From Panopea generosa (Eukaryota > Mollusca > Bivalvia > Adapedonta > Hiatellidae), in assembly GCA_029582155.1 (NCBI GenBank), contig CM055909.1:44142967-44206966 (forward strand): DNA of 64,000 nt, given 5' to 3'. The notes under the pieces are model-generated. The model was not told the origin of the DNA. It did not search any database and saw only the letters and a list, made by a program, of their open reading frames with translations. Position numbers and translations under genes: made by a program. Below, piece after piece: positions 12,706 through 23,500 of the stretch. The first letter of the stretch is position 1; each line of letters starts with the position of its first letter.

Positions 12706-13833
12706 TCATCATCAGCATCACCACCATCATCATTATCATCATGATTATAATTATCATCATCATCATCTTAATCAATAACTAGTATATCATCATTAAACTC
12801 ATCAGCATCAATCATTTATCTCATTATCATCAATAATAGTTCATCATAATAATCATCTTTACATTTCATCATCATCATCATCATTATCATTATCATCATC
12901 ATCATCATCATCATCATCATCTTAATCATCATCACCATCATCATCATCATCATCATCATCATCATTTTAACCTTTTTTTTTATCATCATCATCATCATAA
13001 TCCTCTATATAACTGATTATCATCATCATCTTTTTCATCATCATCTTAATAATCATTATTATCCTCATTATCATCATCATAATCCTTTTTATAATTCATT
13101 ATCATCATCTTAATCATCATTATCATCATTATTATCATCATCATAATCCTTATTATAAATCATCATCATCTTAGTCATCATTATCATCATCTTTCTCATC
13201 ATTATTATCATCATTATCATCATTATAATCCTCTTTTTAACTCATCATCATCATCTTAGTCATCATTATCATCATCTTAATCATCATTATTATCATCATC
13301 ATTATCATTATTATCATAATCCTCTTTATAACTCATTATCATCATCATAATCATCATTTTAACTAACAGTTATATCAGTTTTACATTTCATCATTATCAC
13401 AATCTTTTATCAATAACACTTTAATCATAATAACCTGTCATCAATATCATTATTGTTATAATCATCATTATTATCAATAACATTATGACATCATAATTAT
13501 CATCATCATCATCATTTTCCTCAAAATCATTATTATCAGTACTAGCATATAATATTTATATTTCATAAATATCATCATCAGCTGCAACATTATCATCATC
13601 ATCATCATCAGCAGCATCATCATCATCATTTTCATCAAAATCATTATCATCAAAATCAACATATAATAATTATATTTCAACAAAATCAAACTCATCACCA
13701 TCAGCAACATTATCATAATCTTAATCATCATCTTCATTTCCATCATACTATCAGTATTATCATAACCATCATCAATATCAATAACTAGTATATCATCATC
13801 ATCATCATCATCATCATCACTCATTATCATCAT
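12706..13833. repeat. ATC trinucleotide satellite, about 1.1 kb
   Basis: Imperfect (ATC)n repeats with interruptions such as ataatc, cttaatc and ccttttt. Some blocks recur at 60-130 bp spacing (for example near 13080, 13140, 13220 and 13320), so longer units were also copied. Minus-strand ORFs are poly-Met/Asp artefacts. Confidence 0.97.
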
Positions 13834-14570
13834 TATCTACTTTTAATTATCTTATGCATTATATATAACTGTTTTAAAGAATGTCAATATTGCAAACTTA
13901 TATACAGTGAGTAATATAACCAGTACACACTTGCAAGCAATGAGTAACTCAGTGTTATGAAGCTATCAAGAGACTACATAATCATGCGCTCCAACAAAAA
14001 CTCATGTGGTCCGCTACAATAAAAACCGGCTATTACAATCGTCCACATGTTTGCCTGTCGTTTAATCGGCTACTAAACAGCGACGTCATCATGTAAACAA
14101 AGTCACATGATATCTGTCACAAGCAGTTTGAACACATTAATATTGACAGAACTTTACTGTTTTACACAAGGCAATTAAGGTGAAAATCACTTGACTAAAC
14201 ATACGCGATTTATTCAGGAAAAAAGAATTTAATAATTGAACATAGTTAGGTACCACACGACACTAAATAGCTACTGGTTAGGGAAAATGAATGTCACTTC
14301 AGATTTATGTCTTCAATACTTCTGAGTCTGATTGGATTATCCAGCGTAGATTTCTTCATGAAAACTGCACCGTTTTTGGTCCAAAAGTAGGCAATGGTGC
14401 CACTTTTTTTTAAGCGGTATCAGCTCTTTAATAATGCTGTAATTATACCGTGTTAAATCTTCTGAAATAAACACTCTGGCCGCATTGAGTTTTAGTGTGT
14501 TTTTGTTTTACTGTATTTATAAATCTTGCCAAGGGTTTGAAAAGACAACTGAACTAAGGATGCATTGAAT
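13834..14570. other. Intronic sequence, nothing recognised
   Basis: AT-rich unique-looking sequence with no domain-bearing ORF. Confidence 0.5.
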
Positions 14571-15011
14571 GCAATATATGTAAAGCACATATGTGTCATA
14601 AAACATGGTTAACATTATGCATTATTAGAACGACACACATGTGCCATAAATGTTTTATACATTACATCTTCAGAAGCAAGGCACACATGTGCCATAATAT
14701 CAATATCATATATTGCAAATATTCAAATAATACCGAAAAAAGAAAAGAAATGTGAAGGGTTCGATAGAATACGCTGAATGGGTCACATTGTGACCAGTTA
14801 TTATTATGCAATATATGTAAAGCACATATGTGTCATAAAACATGGTTATCATTATGCATTATTAGAACGACACACATGTGCCATAAATGTTTTATACATT
14901 ACATCTTCAGAAGCAAGGCACACATGTGCCATAATATCAATAACATATATTGCAAATATTCAAATAATACCGAAAAAAGAAAAGAAATGTGAAGGGTTCG
15001 GTAAAATACGC
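14571..15011 (+). repeat. Direct duplication of about 204 bp (offset 237)
   Basis: 14571-14774 and 14808-15011 are nearly identical, starting gcaatatatgtaaagcacat and ending gaagggttcg. Inside each copy the motif acacatgtgccataa occurs more than once. The ORF at 14778-15095 runs through the second copy and is not credible. Confidence 0.9.
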
Positions 15012-15344
15012 CACTCCAACATATATGTTAAATATCTAAACGGAATTATGGACCATATACCTGATCTGTGTGGAGCAGGGGGTGGTGGGGGGTAACAAAT
15101 AACTACGTGCGTTCCGAGAGTGTCTTGAGTAATAACTGAGACAAATTATCTCCACTGACCAGGTAACTTACCAATCAGCAACGAGCTAATCCTTCATGCT
15201 CCCAGCAGAGCTAATTGAGTATGTGTGAAAAGGCTAGCGATAAGACCTGTGCGGTCCGAGCGTGTCTAGATTACGCTTCCCGCAGAGCTTGTGTAAGTGC
15301 GGTGAGGCTTGCGATAAAAACTGATTATACAATACACGCTGCCC
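15012..15344. other. Intronic sequence with a loose internal repeat
   Basis: Contains a G-run (15079-15092). Two imperfect related blocks, ctcccagcagagcta at about 15198 and cttcccgcagagctt at about 15276, are each followed by a gcgataa stretch. No gene seen. Confidence 0.5.
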
Positions 15345-16124
15345 TTAGCTCGAGTTATAAAACGCGCTATGATTTTCATAGCTATTATATATATTGTTCT
15401 TCGTGTGATACGATTTGAATTTGATTAAGATTTGGGGTATCTTACCACTCTTGGACACGGGATGGCACCTCTCGACATCTGCTACGGAAATGCAGGTGTT
15501 ACGTTCGTCTCTGAGTAGATTGTTGTTGATGAAAGTAACAACATACTGTGTAAGTTCCGACTCATTTAGTTTGAGATCACATTTCAGATTTGAGAATCGG
15601 AAATTGTTGAGATGCCCATATTGTTCAAGATCATTGTGTCCTTCCTTAATATCTTTAATCTCGCTGTCAAAATGAGCCACACGATCCTTTAGCGCTGAAA
15701 TGTCATCATCTTTTTTGCGTAGATCACTTGCCTGTTTTTCAATGGTCAATTGCTGAGCTTGTACGATGCTACATTGTTTCTCCACAGTTTCTTGTAGTTT
15801 TTTGTTAGATTCAACTAGGGCTGAGATTGATTCAGTAAGTTTATTCACAGCAGAGTTGATGAAAGGATTGATTAAATCAGATAATGCGGGGTCTACTTGT
15901 TTAATAAAGTGTTCATTATTGAAAGTTTGTACAACCATTTCAGAGAACGTTAAATCTTTCTTGCCTGTTGCTTGAGACAGATTTGGCAAAGAGTTTTGCC
16001 TCTTGATGGTGGGGGTTATGACGGGTGAGCCTTTCCTGTTTATTGCCGGGCTAGGTTGTGCAGATACGCTCTCAGCATCCATAAATTCTCCATCGTCACT
16101 ATCCATGTTGACTGTTGTGTACAC
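15345..16124 (-). pseudogene. LINE-type ORF1 protein, 3-prime truncated (259 codons open)
   Basis: An uninterrupted minus-strand ORF starts with MYTTVNMDSDDGEF. Residues 1-70 are polar and Ser/Pro/Gln rich. Residues about 90-170 have coiled-coil heptad character (LVESNKKLQETVEKQ, DISALKDRVAHFDSEIKDIK). Residues about 165-245 resemble the RNA-binding RRM-like core of LINE ORF1 proteins: LEQYGHLNNFRFSNL, VADVERCHPVSKSGK, ILIKFKSYHTKNNIY. After KNNIY the sequence departs from the family, and the ORF ends 13 residues later in unrelated DNA, so the 3-prime end is lost. It lies on the same strand as the LINE ORF2 relic, 3.5 kb upstream of it with satellites between. They could be parts of one disrupted element or two elements. 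The length of open frame suggests it is younger than the ORF2 relic. Confidence 0.65.
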
Positions 16125-16420
16125 GTACTTAGATAAACACTCACCGATTGTCCAGGAATGCGAAGCAGGTGTGTAAACCGTAATAAAAGCTATTCGATAA
16201 CCACGCTGTGCGCTTTACACAATTACACTGGATATTCGTAAAAATTGCTCCTCTAAAGCCGTAAATCACCCATAAATCTTCTAAAGTTAACACATGGTTA
16301 CATAAATTAAAACTCAATTGTCATCTTTATTCCAATAAGTCCATTGTATCCATACTTCGCCAAAAAAAACTAAATTCTCACTCAGCTCTCAAAAACACGT
16401 CCGCTGTGTTTCGCGCCATG

Positions 16421-16617
16421 TCATGATGATTGATATACGACATTGTGTCTCATTGTCATTCGTCTCTCACCTCTGATTAAAGTGGGACAGTTATCAGTTA
16501 CTTAAAGGATGGATGTGCTCCAGGACTTGCTCCCAATAAAGAGTGGTTAGGTTAACTGATCGTCTGTTAGCTCTGTAAGGCATAAAATGACTCTAAATAC
16601 TCAACCCAAAATTCATT
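16421..16617 (+). mobile_element. SINE family 1, body and tail fragment
   Basis: Begins in the body (tgatgattgatatacgac), continues with attcgtctctcacctctgat and ends gttagctctgtaaggcataa followed by ctctaaatactcaacc. The tRNA-like head is absent. Matches the copies at 19431, 59105 and 60070. Confidence 0.75.
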
Positions 16618-16800
16618 AGAATGAGCAGTTTTTAAGTAAAGTTGTACAAAACTTGAGAAATGTTTTTTTTTATAATTGCTGATTGGAAATCTTGGTTGGC
16701 ATTACATTGTCGATAATAATTGTCAAACAATTGGAAGAATGATTCCTGATTATCAATTATATGATTCTTATGAGTTTAAAGTTTAACGCTATCTATTTAG

Positions 16801-17042
16801 CACCAGGAAAGTCAGTTTGCAGCACTGATATGGACATTACTCTGATGGTGTGTTTACTTCGTAATACAACTTCTGTAACAGGACCAGGTACAGGCTGGGA
16901 CGATCTACCACAAACCAACGACAAAACTGTAGGAGCGGATATTGCAAGGGTCAAATACTATCGGAATACATATCTCGCTCACCTTAGCGTTCATCAACTG
17001 CCAAGATCGGACTTCGAAGTTGCGAAATCAGAATTATCTGAC
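16801..17042 (+). CDS. Coding exon 2: HEPN domain core with RX5H motif
   Basis: The preferred acceptor is tatctatttag ending at 16800. AGs ending at 16806 and 16815 are also phase-compatible and would only shorten the junction by two or five residues. The exon completes codon 97 and runs to residue 177. It carries STDMDITLMVCLLRN, TGPGTGWDDLP, then ADIARVKYYRNTYLAH. These match DZIP3-type HEPN domains in order (FDITLL..LLRN, GWD.LP, ADI.RIK.YRN). RNTYLAH at 16962-16982 (Arg151 to His157) fits the RX4-6H active-site motif with the usual polar residue after Arg, so RNase activity is plausible. The exon ends gac|gtgagt (donor at 17043, phase 0). Confidence 0.85.
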
Positions 17043-17289
17043 GTGAGTTTAAATTTGTATTGTAATCATAACACCAACCTCATGTGAATGAATATGTGCT
17101 ACACTAAAATGTCCTCCGCTGCTTAATTCAATATTGTAATTATTTCTGATTATTGTAATCATGGACCTCATTCAGTGTTGTTCAAGAATAGAATACCTAT
17201 TAAGTCTGTACTTGGGGATATAAGTGTTGTTTCATTTTACATTACTCCCCTAGTTTCTTCCTTTGGTTCTGTAAGGTTAGAATAGACAT
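17043..17289. other. Start of intron 2, nothing recognised
   Basis: Intronic sequence following the gtgagt donor. Confidence 0.5.
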
Positions 17290-18010
17290 CTTCATCTGAA
17301 TTTTATGCTATATTATTCAAATACATCTTCTTTTTTCAAAGTAGTCTTCCCTTGGTATATTGTTCAGACTCACGGGCACATCTAGTAGCATAGCGTTTAC
17401 CTGCGAGTATTTTGTTTAAGCATAGGAAATAGGAAAAGGTCACAGGAACTTAAGTTAGGGGAATAAGGGGGGGGTGTTCAACCTGAATAGCATTTTCTTG
17501 TTCTAAGAAATATTGCCTTCCATACCTTTACTTGGGCGTTTATTTTGATAAAACATTTTGACAAATTTAAGTACTTTGTCATTGTAAAACTTGCAGCCTG
17601 TAATTGTTATACCCTCTTTAGAAGGAATTTGTACAACAGGACCATAAGAATTGAAGAAAATGGTATATAAAACTTTCTTGGCACTCCTTGCCCTCTTTGC
17701 TATGACCGACATAGCCTGATTTTTACCAAGCCATTGATGTTATTGATGCAACGTTGGGGTTCAAAATACTAAACCCAAGTTTCATCCCCAGTGAGCAAGT
17801 CAGCAATTTTCATAGGATTACAATTTTTTATTTTTCAGAAGTTTTTTTAGCACATTTTTAACGCCTGGGTGGTTATCTTCCTGCAGACTATGCTGACCCT
17901 CCTTAAGTTGCTTAACCCAACGAAAAAATGTTCTTTATATTACAGTAGAACTATCATGTATACGACACAATTCAGAGTAAATCTCTTTTGGCGATAACTG
18001 CAAGTCGAAA
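17290..18010 (-). pseudogene. Mariner-like transposase relic (copy 2), antisense in intron 2
   Basis: The minus strand gives, in order and in shifting frames, LSPKEIYSELCRIHDSSTV (N-terminal domain), LTGDETWV with YFEPQR (first catalytic Asp), KKVLYTIFFNSYGPVVQIP, and a degraded HPPYSP-like block near 17470. Stops and frameshifts show it is dead. Its phrases resemble copy 3 at 35.9-36.7 kb more than copy 1. Terminal repeats were not found; the left-hand end on the plus strand runs into an ATA microsatellite. Confidence 0.85.
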
Positions 18011-18041
18011 AATGATTTGCTTAAATAATAATTAATTATTC

Positions 18042-18042
18042 C

Positions 18043-18091
<49 letters not shown>

Positions 18092-18125
18092 CATAATAAT
18101 ACTGATGATGATGATGATGATGATA
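18042..18125. repeat. ATA and GAT trinucleotide microsatellites
   Basis: (ATA)n from about 18042 to 18090, a short link, then (GAT)n at about 18102-18122. Confidence 0.95.
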
Positions 18126-18524
18126 ATACTTTAATAAAAGTAGTAATAATAATAATAGTAATATTACTTTTATTTAACATTGACAACTGGTCAGTTGCAA
18201 TAACAAATCTCCCTCGTTCTCCCTTTAATTAAGTAATATTTGAAAAAGCTGACATCTCAATCATTCTTCTCAGTACAATAAAGATCGAAACAAAAAGATC
18301 GTACACAATAAATTCTGAGTCAAACAATTGTTAAAAAACTATACGCACATATCGTAAAGTACGACTTAAAATAATAAATTCTATGAATACGACAAATCAT
18401 CTTGAGAAAGTTGAAAAGAAATATTTGGAAATTACTACGATTATCAAACACACATTTAATTGTATAAACATTAATTTAAACTGATTGAAATTTTAATCGT
18501 TCCTTTTACCAAATATATATGAAG
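18126..18524. other. Intronic sequence, nothing recognised
   Basis: AT-rich, no coding or repeat signal beyond short triplet remnants. Confidence 0.5.
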
Positions 18525-18680
18525 TTGCATGTATAGACCAGACTACGACGAGCGCGCCTAAGTTCAATTCATACCATAAACACTATATCAAGGCATCTAC
18601 CAACCCAATATAAGTGATGTCAATCATGACTTGTACCTTATGGTTTTACATGCAACTGACAGACAATATACATACGTGAA
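18525..18680 (-). repeat. Third copy of the window-start dispersed repeat, reversed
   Basis: Contains tagaccagactacgacgagcg and atgtcaatcatgacttgtac, which are diverged reverse complements of the blocks around 130-160 and 60-80 (and of the second copy at 300-400). Confidence 0.7.
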
Positions 18681-18886
18681 CTGATAGCTTTGTATAAGTA
18701 GGATCCAGTTAAGGGTCATAACTACTAACATGCTATATAAAGGCCAGTCATAGAAACCCGTTGGTTCATGAAGATACAGTGAAATCATATGAATTTACTT
18801 CATAAAGAGAGATAATTGAAATATTCGAGTATGTATGAAGAATGGTATATAATAATATTGAATCTTTATATTGATATCATTTTTAG

Positions 18887-19031
18887 GCTATACATCGCTT
18901 AAGTGGTGGTTCCCTGGATGATAAGGTTGAAGCCATTCTGTCATCAGATGTTATACCAAGAGACTTAATACAAGAGTATAAAGATGAAATCAAACGTTTA
19001 AAGGAGGCCACAATTCCACCGAATATCCGTC
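18887..19031 (+). CDS. Coding exon 3: end of the HEPN domain
   Basis: The acceptor tatcatttttag ends at 18886 (phase 0). The exon encodes residues 178-225 plus one base: AIHRLSGGSLDDKVEAILSS, then an amphipathic helical stretch (IQEYKDEIKRLKEA) and PPNIR. This is the usual C-terminal helix region that links DZIP3-type HEPN domains to the NTPase. The donor is cgtc|gtaaga at 19032, phase 1. The exon was too short to stand out as an ORF and was found by frame and phase continuity with its neighbours. Confidence 0.8.
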
Positions 19032-19234
19032 GTAAGAATAGTATTTCGAATTCTGCCTATAAAATCATTGAACTAAAGATAACGATCAGTATTAGCAGTG
19101 TAAACCTTTATTTGCACGTGTATGGACGGGCTTATTTCTTTGGACTATAATTTGAGACTTTTCACATCATGTGTAATAGTAAGCCAAATTTAGCAATTCA
19201 TACTTCGTACTTAACTCTTTATAATTAAGTTAAA

Positions 19235-19424
19235 ACTTATTTGTTTTACTTCGATTGTGAAACAAGTTATTAAAACTTAGACAAATCCGCTCGACGTCCT
19301 CCTTGATAGATCCAATACTAACTAAACATCCGCGGAAGGCTCCACACATAGCCGTAGCGGAGGAACGAACCCACGACCCTCTGATACTGGGTCCGTGCTT
19401 CTACCACTGGACCACGCACTCTTT
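19235..19424 (-). mobile_element. tRNA-derived SINE, family 2
   Basis: On the minus strand the head reads gtggtccagtggtagaagca (box A) and cgtgggttcgttcctccgc (box B), followed by a body ending near ttgtttcacaatcgaagtaa. A second copy is at 37508-37688, also minus. It sits head to head with a family 1 SINE starting at 19431. Confidence 0.75.
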
Positions 19425-19430
19425 TAATTT

Positions 19431-19625
19431 GGCCCTGCTCGGTAAGCTCACTCAGTACCGCGTTTAACTATCAATCCAGGGGTCATGAGTTCGAATCCCG
19501 GCCAGGCAACAGTCTCCGTGTTGATTGATAAACGACATTGCATCTCATAACCATTTGTTTCTCAACGGTGATTTAATTCACTGAGGCATGAAATAACGCT
19601 AAATATTTAATCAATCATTCAATCA
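19431..19625 (+). mobile_element. SINE family 1, near full length
   Basis: tRNA-like head with a degenerate box A (ggtaagctcactcagtaccg) and box B tgagttcgaatcccg, the family body caacagtctccgtg, and a tail of tgaggcatgaaataacgc ending in atttaatcaatcattc. Confidence 0.85.
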
Positions 19626-20532
19626 AACTAAGGTAGATGGCTCGTGACTATTTAAAAACCTAAAAATTCTCACTGAACTGCTATGATAATCAATGATTCG
19701 AATACCCGAAGATTTACCATCTTCGGAAACGATGCTTTCCATAAAAACAGGAATTGTTTTCTGGAAGTAATTGAAGAAAAAAAATCGGAATTATGCTTTC
19801 GTTTAATAGAAAAAAATATAATTGCGTACTTTTGTGGTTATTAATTCAGGTTGGCGAAAAAATAACAAATCTATAATCATATATTTAACATATCAAAACT
19901 CAGTAAGTTGATACAAAAATGTTAGACAATGTATGAAATATGCATTTTTTGTTCTTAAATATAAGAGTGTAAATCGTATGTCAGAAAATTCAGATGTCAC
20001 TGAGTAGCCATTTTAGAACACATATACATATTATCAACAAGTCAAGCCCAGAAATAGAAAATATAATGCGTGAAATGTGAAATGTAAAGGGGAAAATGTG
20101 AATAAGAAGAAGTAGATGTGAACTGAGAGTATGAATTGTGAACTATGAAGCCATCCAAGTATTTAACAATCAATGTAAAGGAAACATTTTTTATATTTAT
20201 TATTTGATTTTCTCAATAATTACGATATCGAGATTTATGGATAAAAAGGAACGAGCGATTTACAAGGATCAATGTATGTACAATGTTGGTACAAAGATGA
20301 AATTGCAAGTGTTTTTGTTGCAAATAAATGTTCCGATATAGAACATATTGCTAACTAACAGAACGTTCAGTTGACCTGCTACGTAGAATAAACAACTAGG
20401 TTTTATGAAGTCTTCAAAATATTCTTATAAAAACATATCGAACTTTTCATTTTTGTTCAGCATGTTTATAAAGCATATATATGATTATAATAATACATGT
20501 TTATATAAATCATAATGCTAATGTATTTGCAG
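19626..20532. other. Rest of intron 3, nothing recognised
   Basis: AT-rich sequence. A 67-codon ORF at 20138-20341 has no recognisable feature. The intron ends in a strong acceptor, atgtatttgcag at 20532. Confidence 0.6.
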
Positions 20533-23500
20533 AACAACAGGAACTAGTCATTCAAACATGGAAAACAGAGGACAAAATATTTCTTAGCACTAAAGCATCA
20601 GTAGAAGTATATAAACAATGTCGAAATCAATCATGTGTGACAATATGTGGAAATTCAGGAGCCGGTAAGTCAGCTCTAGCATATCACACAGCGTTACAAC
20701 TGCAGTCCGGCCATGGGTACACCATTATACCAGTACAAACGCTTAAAGAAATACATAAGTATGGTGACATTTCACAGAAACAAGTTTTTGTTTTGGACGA
20801 CCCTTTCGGTCAGGACGCGTTAGATAGTATTAGATTTTCAGATTTTGCAAAATATAACACAACAGTCAAACAATTACTCAATGACTCGAAAATCAAAGTC
20901 ATATGTACATGTAGAAAGCAAGTTGTTAATGACGACCGATTTGAACCATCGCAAACCTTATTTGCTCAACATGTTATTGATCTGCATGCGGTCAACATAA
21001 AGTTAACCCCAAACGAAAAAGTTGCAATGTTAGTTAAACATACAAAAAACAAAAACACTCTTTCACAAACAGATATGGAAACTATAGCAGCTCAGGAACA
21101 TATTAATTTTCCGCTCATGTGCAAATTATTTAGTAGCAATATATCCTATCAGAAAAGGGGAAAATCTTTTTTTAACGACATGTTCTCTATTGTAAAAGAT
21201 GAGTTGAACACATTGAAAAGTAAAGAAAAAGTTCTTTATCTCGGATTGGTGTTATGCATGATTTATGACAACGATTTTGATAGCACATGCCTTAATGTGT
21301 TTTCTGCTAGCCCGGAAGACAAAGGAAAGATTGACGTTCTAGCTGAAGCATGTGGGATTACAACATATTCTCGGAAAACTGTATCTGAAGGATTGGACCA
21401 AATGGTGAATGTTTATTTGATAAAGGAAGAAAAAAGGTACAGATTTATTCACGGTTCATTGAATGACTCTGTGACATATCTATTTGGAAAAGATTATCCA
21501 AATGAAATATTGCAACATTGTTCCTCCAACTTCCTTCGAGAGCATATCAGACTATCACAAAATAAAGAAGATGGTTATATAACTATACAACCATGTCATT
21601 ATGACGTTTTGTCTCAAAGGATTGTCTTGGAAATTCAAAAAGGAAACTTCCATATTTTCTTTCAGAATGAATGTATGCTAGATAAATCTTTCTTAACCAG
21701 ATTCATACATTGTCTACGTGACTCATCAGACGTATGTCAAATGTTGCTGGAAGTCGATATTAATCGCGACATAATTACTGAATCGATGATTTCAACAACA
21801 GAAATATGCAGTAAAGATTCCTATTATCTTAGAATGCTAAACAACAATGACATAAAGGCAATACATTGGTTGTTGGCATGTAATGTTGCACCGGTTGTTC
21901 AGTATTGCTTAGAATCTCTAGAAATGACATCTAATCTGAAGCTTATACCAATGGCCGCTCTTAGTGGCAATTCTGAAATATTTACAAAGATGCTGAATAA
22001 AAATAAAACAGGAATAAATGAAGTATGGGATGCTGATTGGGATCAAGGCTTTTCAGCACTACATATGGCAGTTCTTTCGGAAAATATAACATTGGTAAAA
22101 CTGATTATCGACGAACACGTTAACGTGGATACAAGGTCCAAAAGAGGACGCACACCGTTATATCTTGCTTCGGCTTTGGTTTCGACAAATCAGTGCAACA
22201 CATTGAAGATTATTCAACACTTAATCGACTACAAAGCTGATGTCAATGCGGCTAGCAATATTGGCTCAACTCCACTTCACATGGTATCACAAAATGGGCG
22301 CACAGAGACAGTCCAACTTTTACTTGAACATAGGGCTGATGTAAACAAAAGCACAAACGACGGAATAACACCAATATATTTAGCAGCACATAACGGCCAT
22401 ATCAAGATTGTAAAGCTACTTATTAATCACAATGCCGATATCAATCAATGTAGGATGGAAACAAGAGCGTCGCCGTTGTACCAAGCATGTCTGAACGGAC
22501 ATATTGATGTGGTTGAGACACTTTTAGATAGCAACGCTGATATCAACTTATGCAACGATGACGGTTCCTCACCCCTTCACGCAGCGTCTTTAAATGGACA
22601 CACAGAGATTGTTCAACGTTTACTTGAACATAGCGATAATGTAAACAAAAGCAAAAACGACGGAATAACACCAATATGGTTAGCAACACAAAACGGTCAT
22701 ATCAAGATTGTAAAGCTACTTATTAATCACAATGCCGATATCAATCAATGTTGGATGGAAACAGGAGCGTCGCCTTTGTACCAAGCATGTCTTGAGGGAC
22801 ATATAGATGTGGTTGAAACACTTTTAGATAACAAAGCTGATATTAACTTATGCGACAATGACGGTTACTCTCCCCTTCATGCTGCGTCTTTAGATGGACA
22901 CACAGAGACCGTAGAACGTTTACTTGAACATAGCGCTAATGTGAATCAAAGCGAAAACGACGGAACAACACCAATATGGTTAGCAGCACAAAACGGTCAT
23001 AACAAGATTGTAAAGCTACTTATTAATCACAATGCCGATATCAATCAATGTTGGATTGAAACAGGGGCGTCGGCGTTGAACCAAGCATGTCTTGAGGGAC
23101 ATATAGATGTGGTTGAGACACTTTTAGATAACAAAGCTGATATTAACTTATGCAACGATGACGGTTTCTCTCCCGTTCATGCTGCGTCTTTAAATGGACA
23201 CACAGAGACCGTTCAACGTTTACTTGAACATAGCGCTAATGTGAATCAAAGCGAAAACGACGGAATAACACCATTATGGTTAGCAGCACAAAACGGCCAT
23301 ATCAAGATTGTAAAGCTACTTATTAATCACAATGCCGATATTAATCAATGTTGGATAAAAACAGGAGCGTCAGCGTTGTACCAAGCATGTCTTAAGGGAC
23401 ATATTGACGTGGTTGAGACACTTTTAGATACAAAAGCTGACATGAACTTATGCAACAATAAAGGTGCCTCTCCCCTTCATGCTGCGTCTTCAAATGGACT

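Noticed and set aside
12816..13833. Poly-Met/Asp ORFs
   Set aside because: Translation of the ATC satellite.
20481..20532. ATG at 20481 as the start of the large ankyrin protein
   Set aside because: The first 17 codons are AT-rich and unlike the family. A strong acceptor at 20531-20532 joins in phase to exon 3, which completes the HEPN domain.
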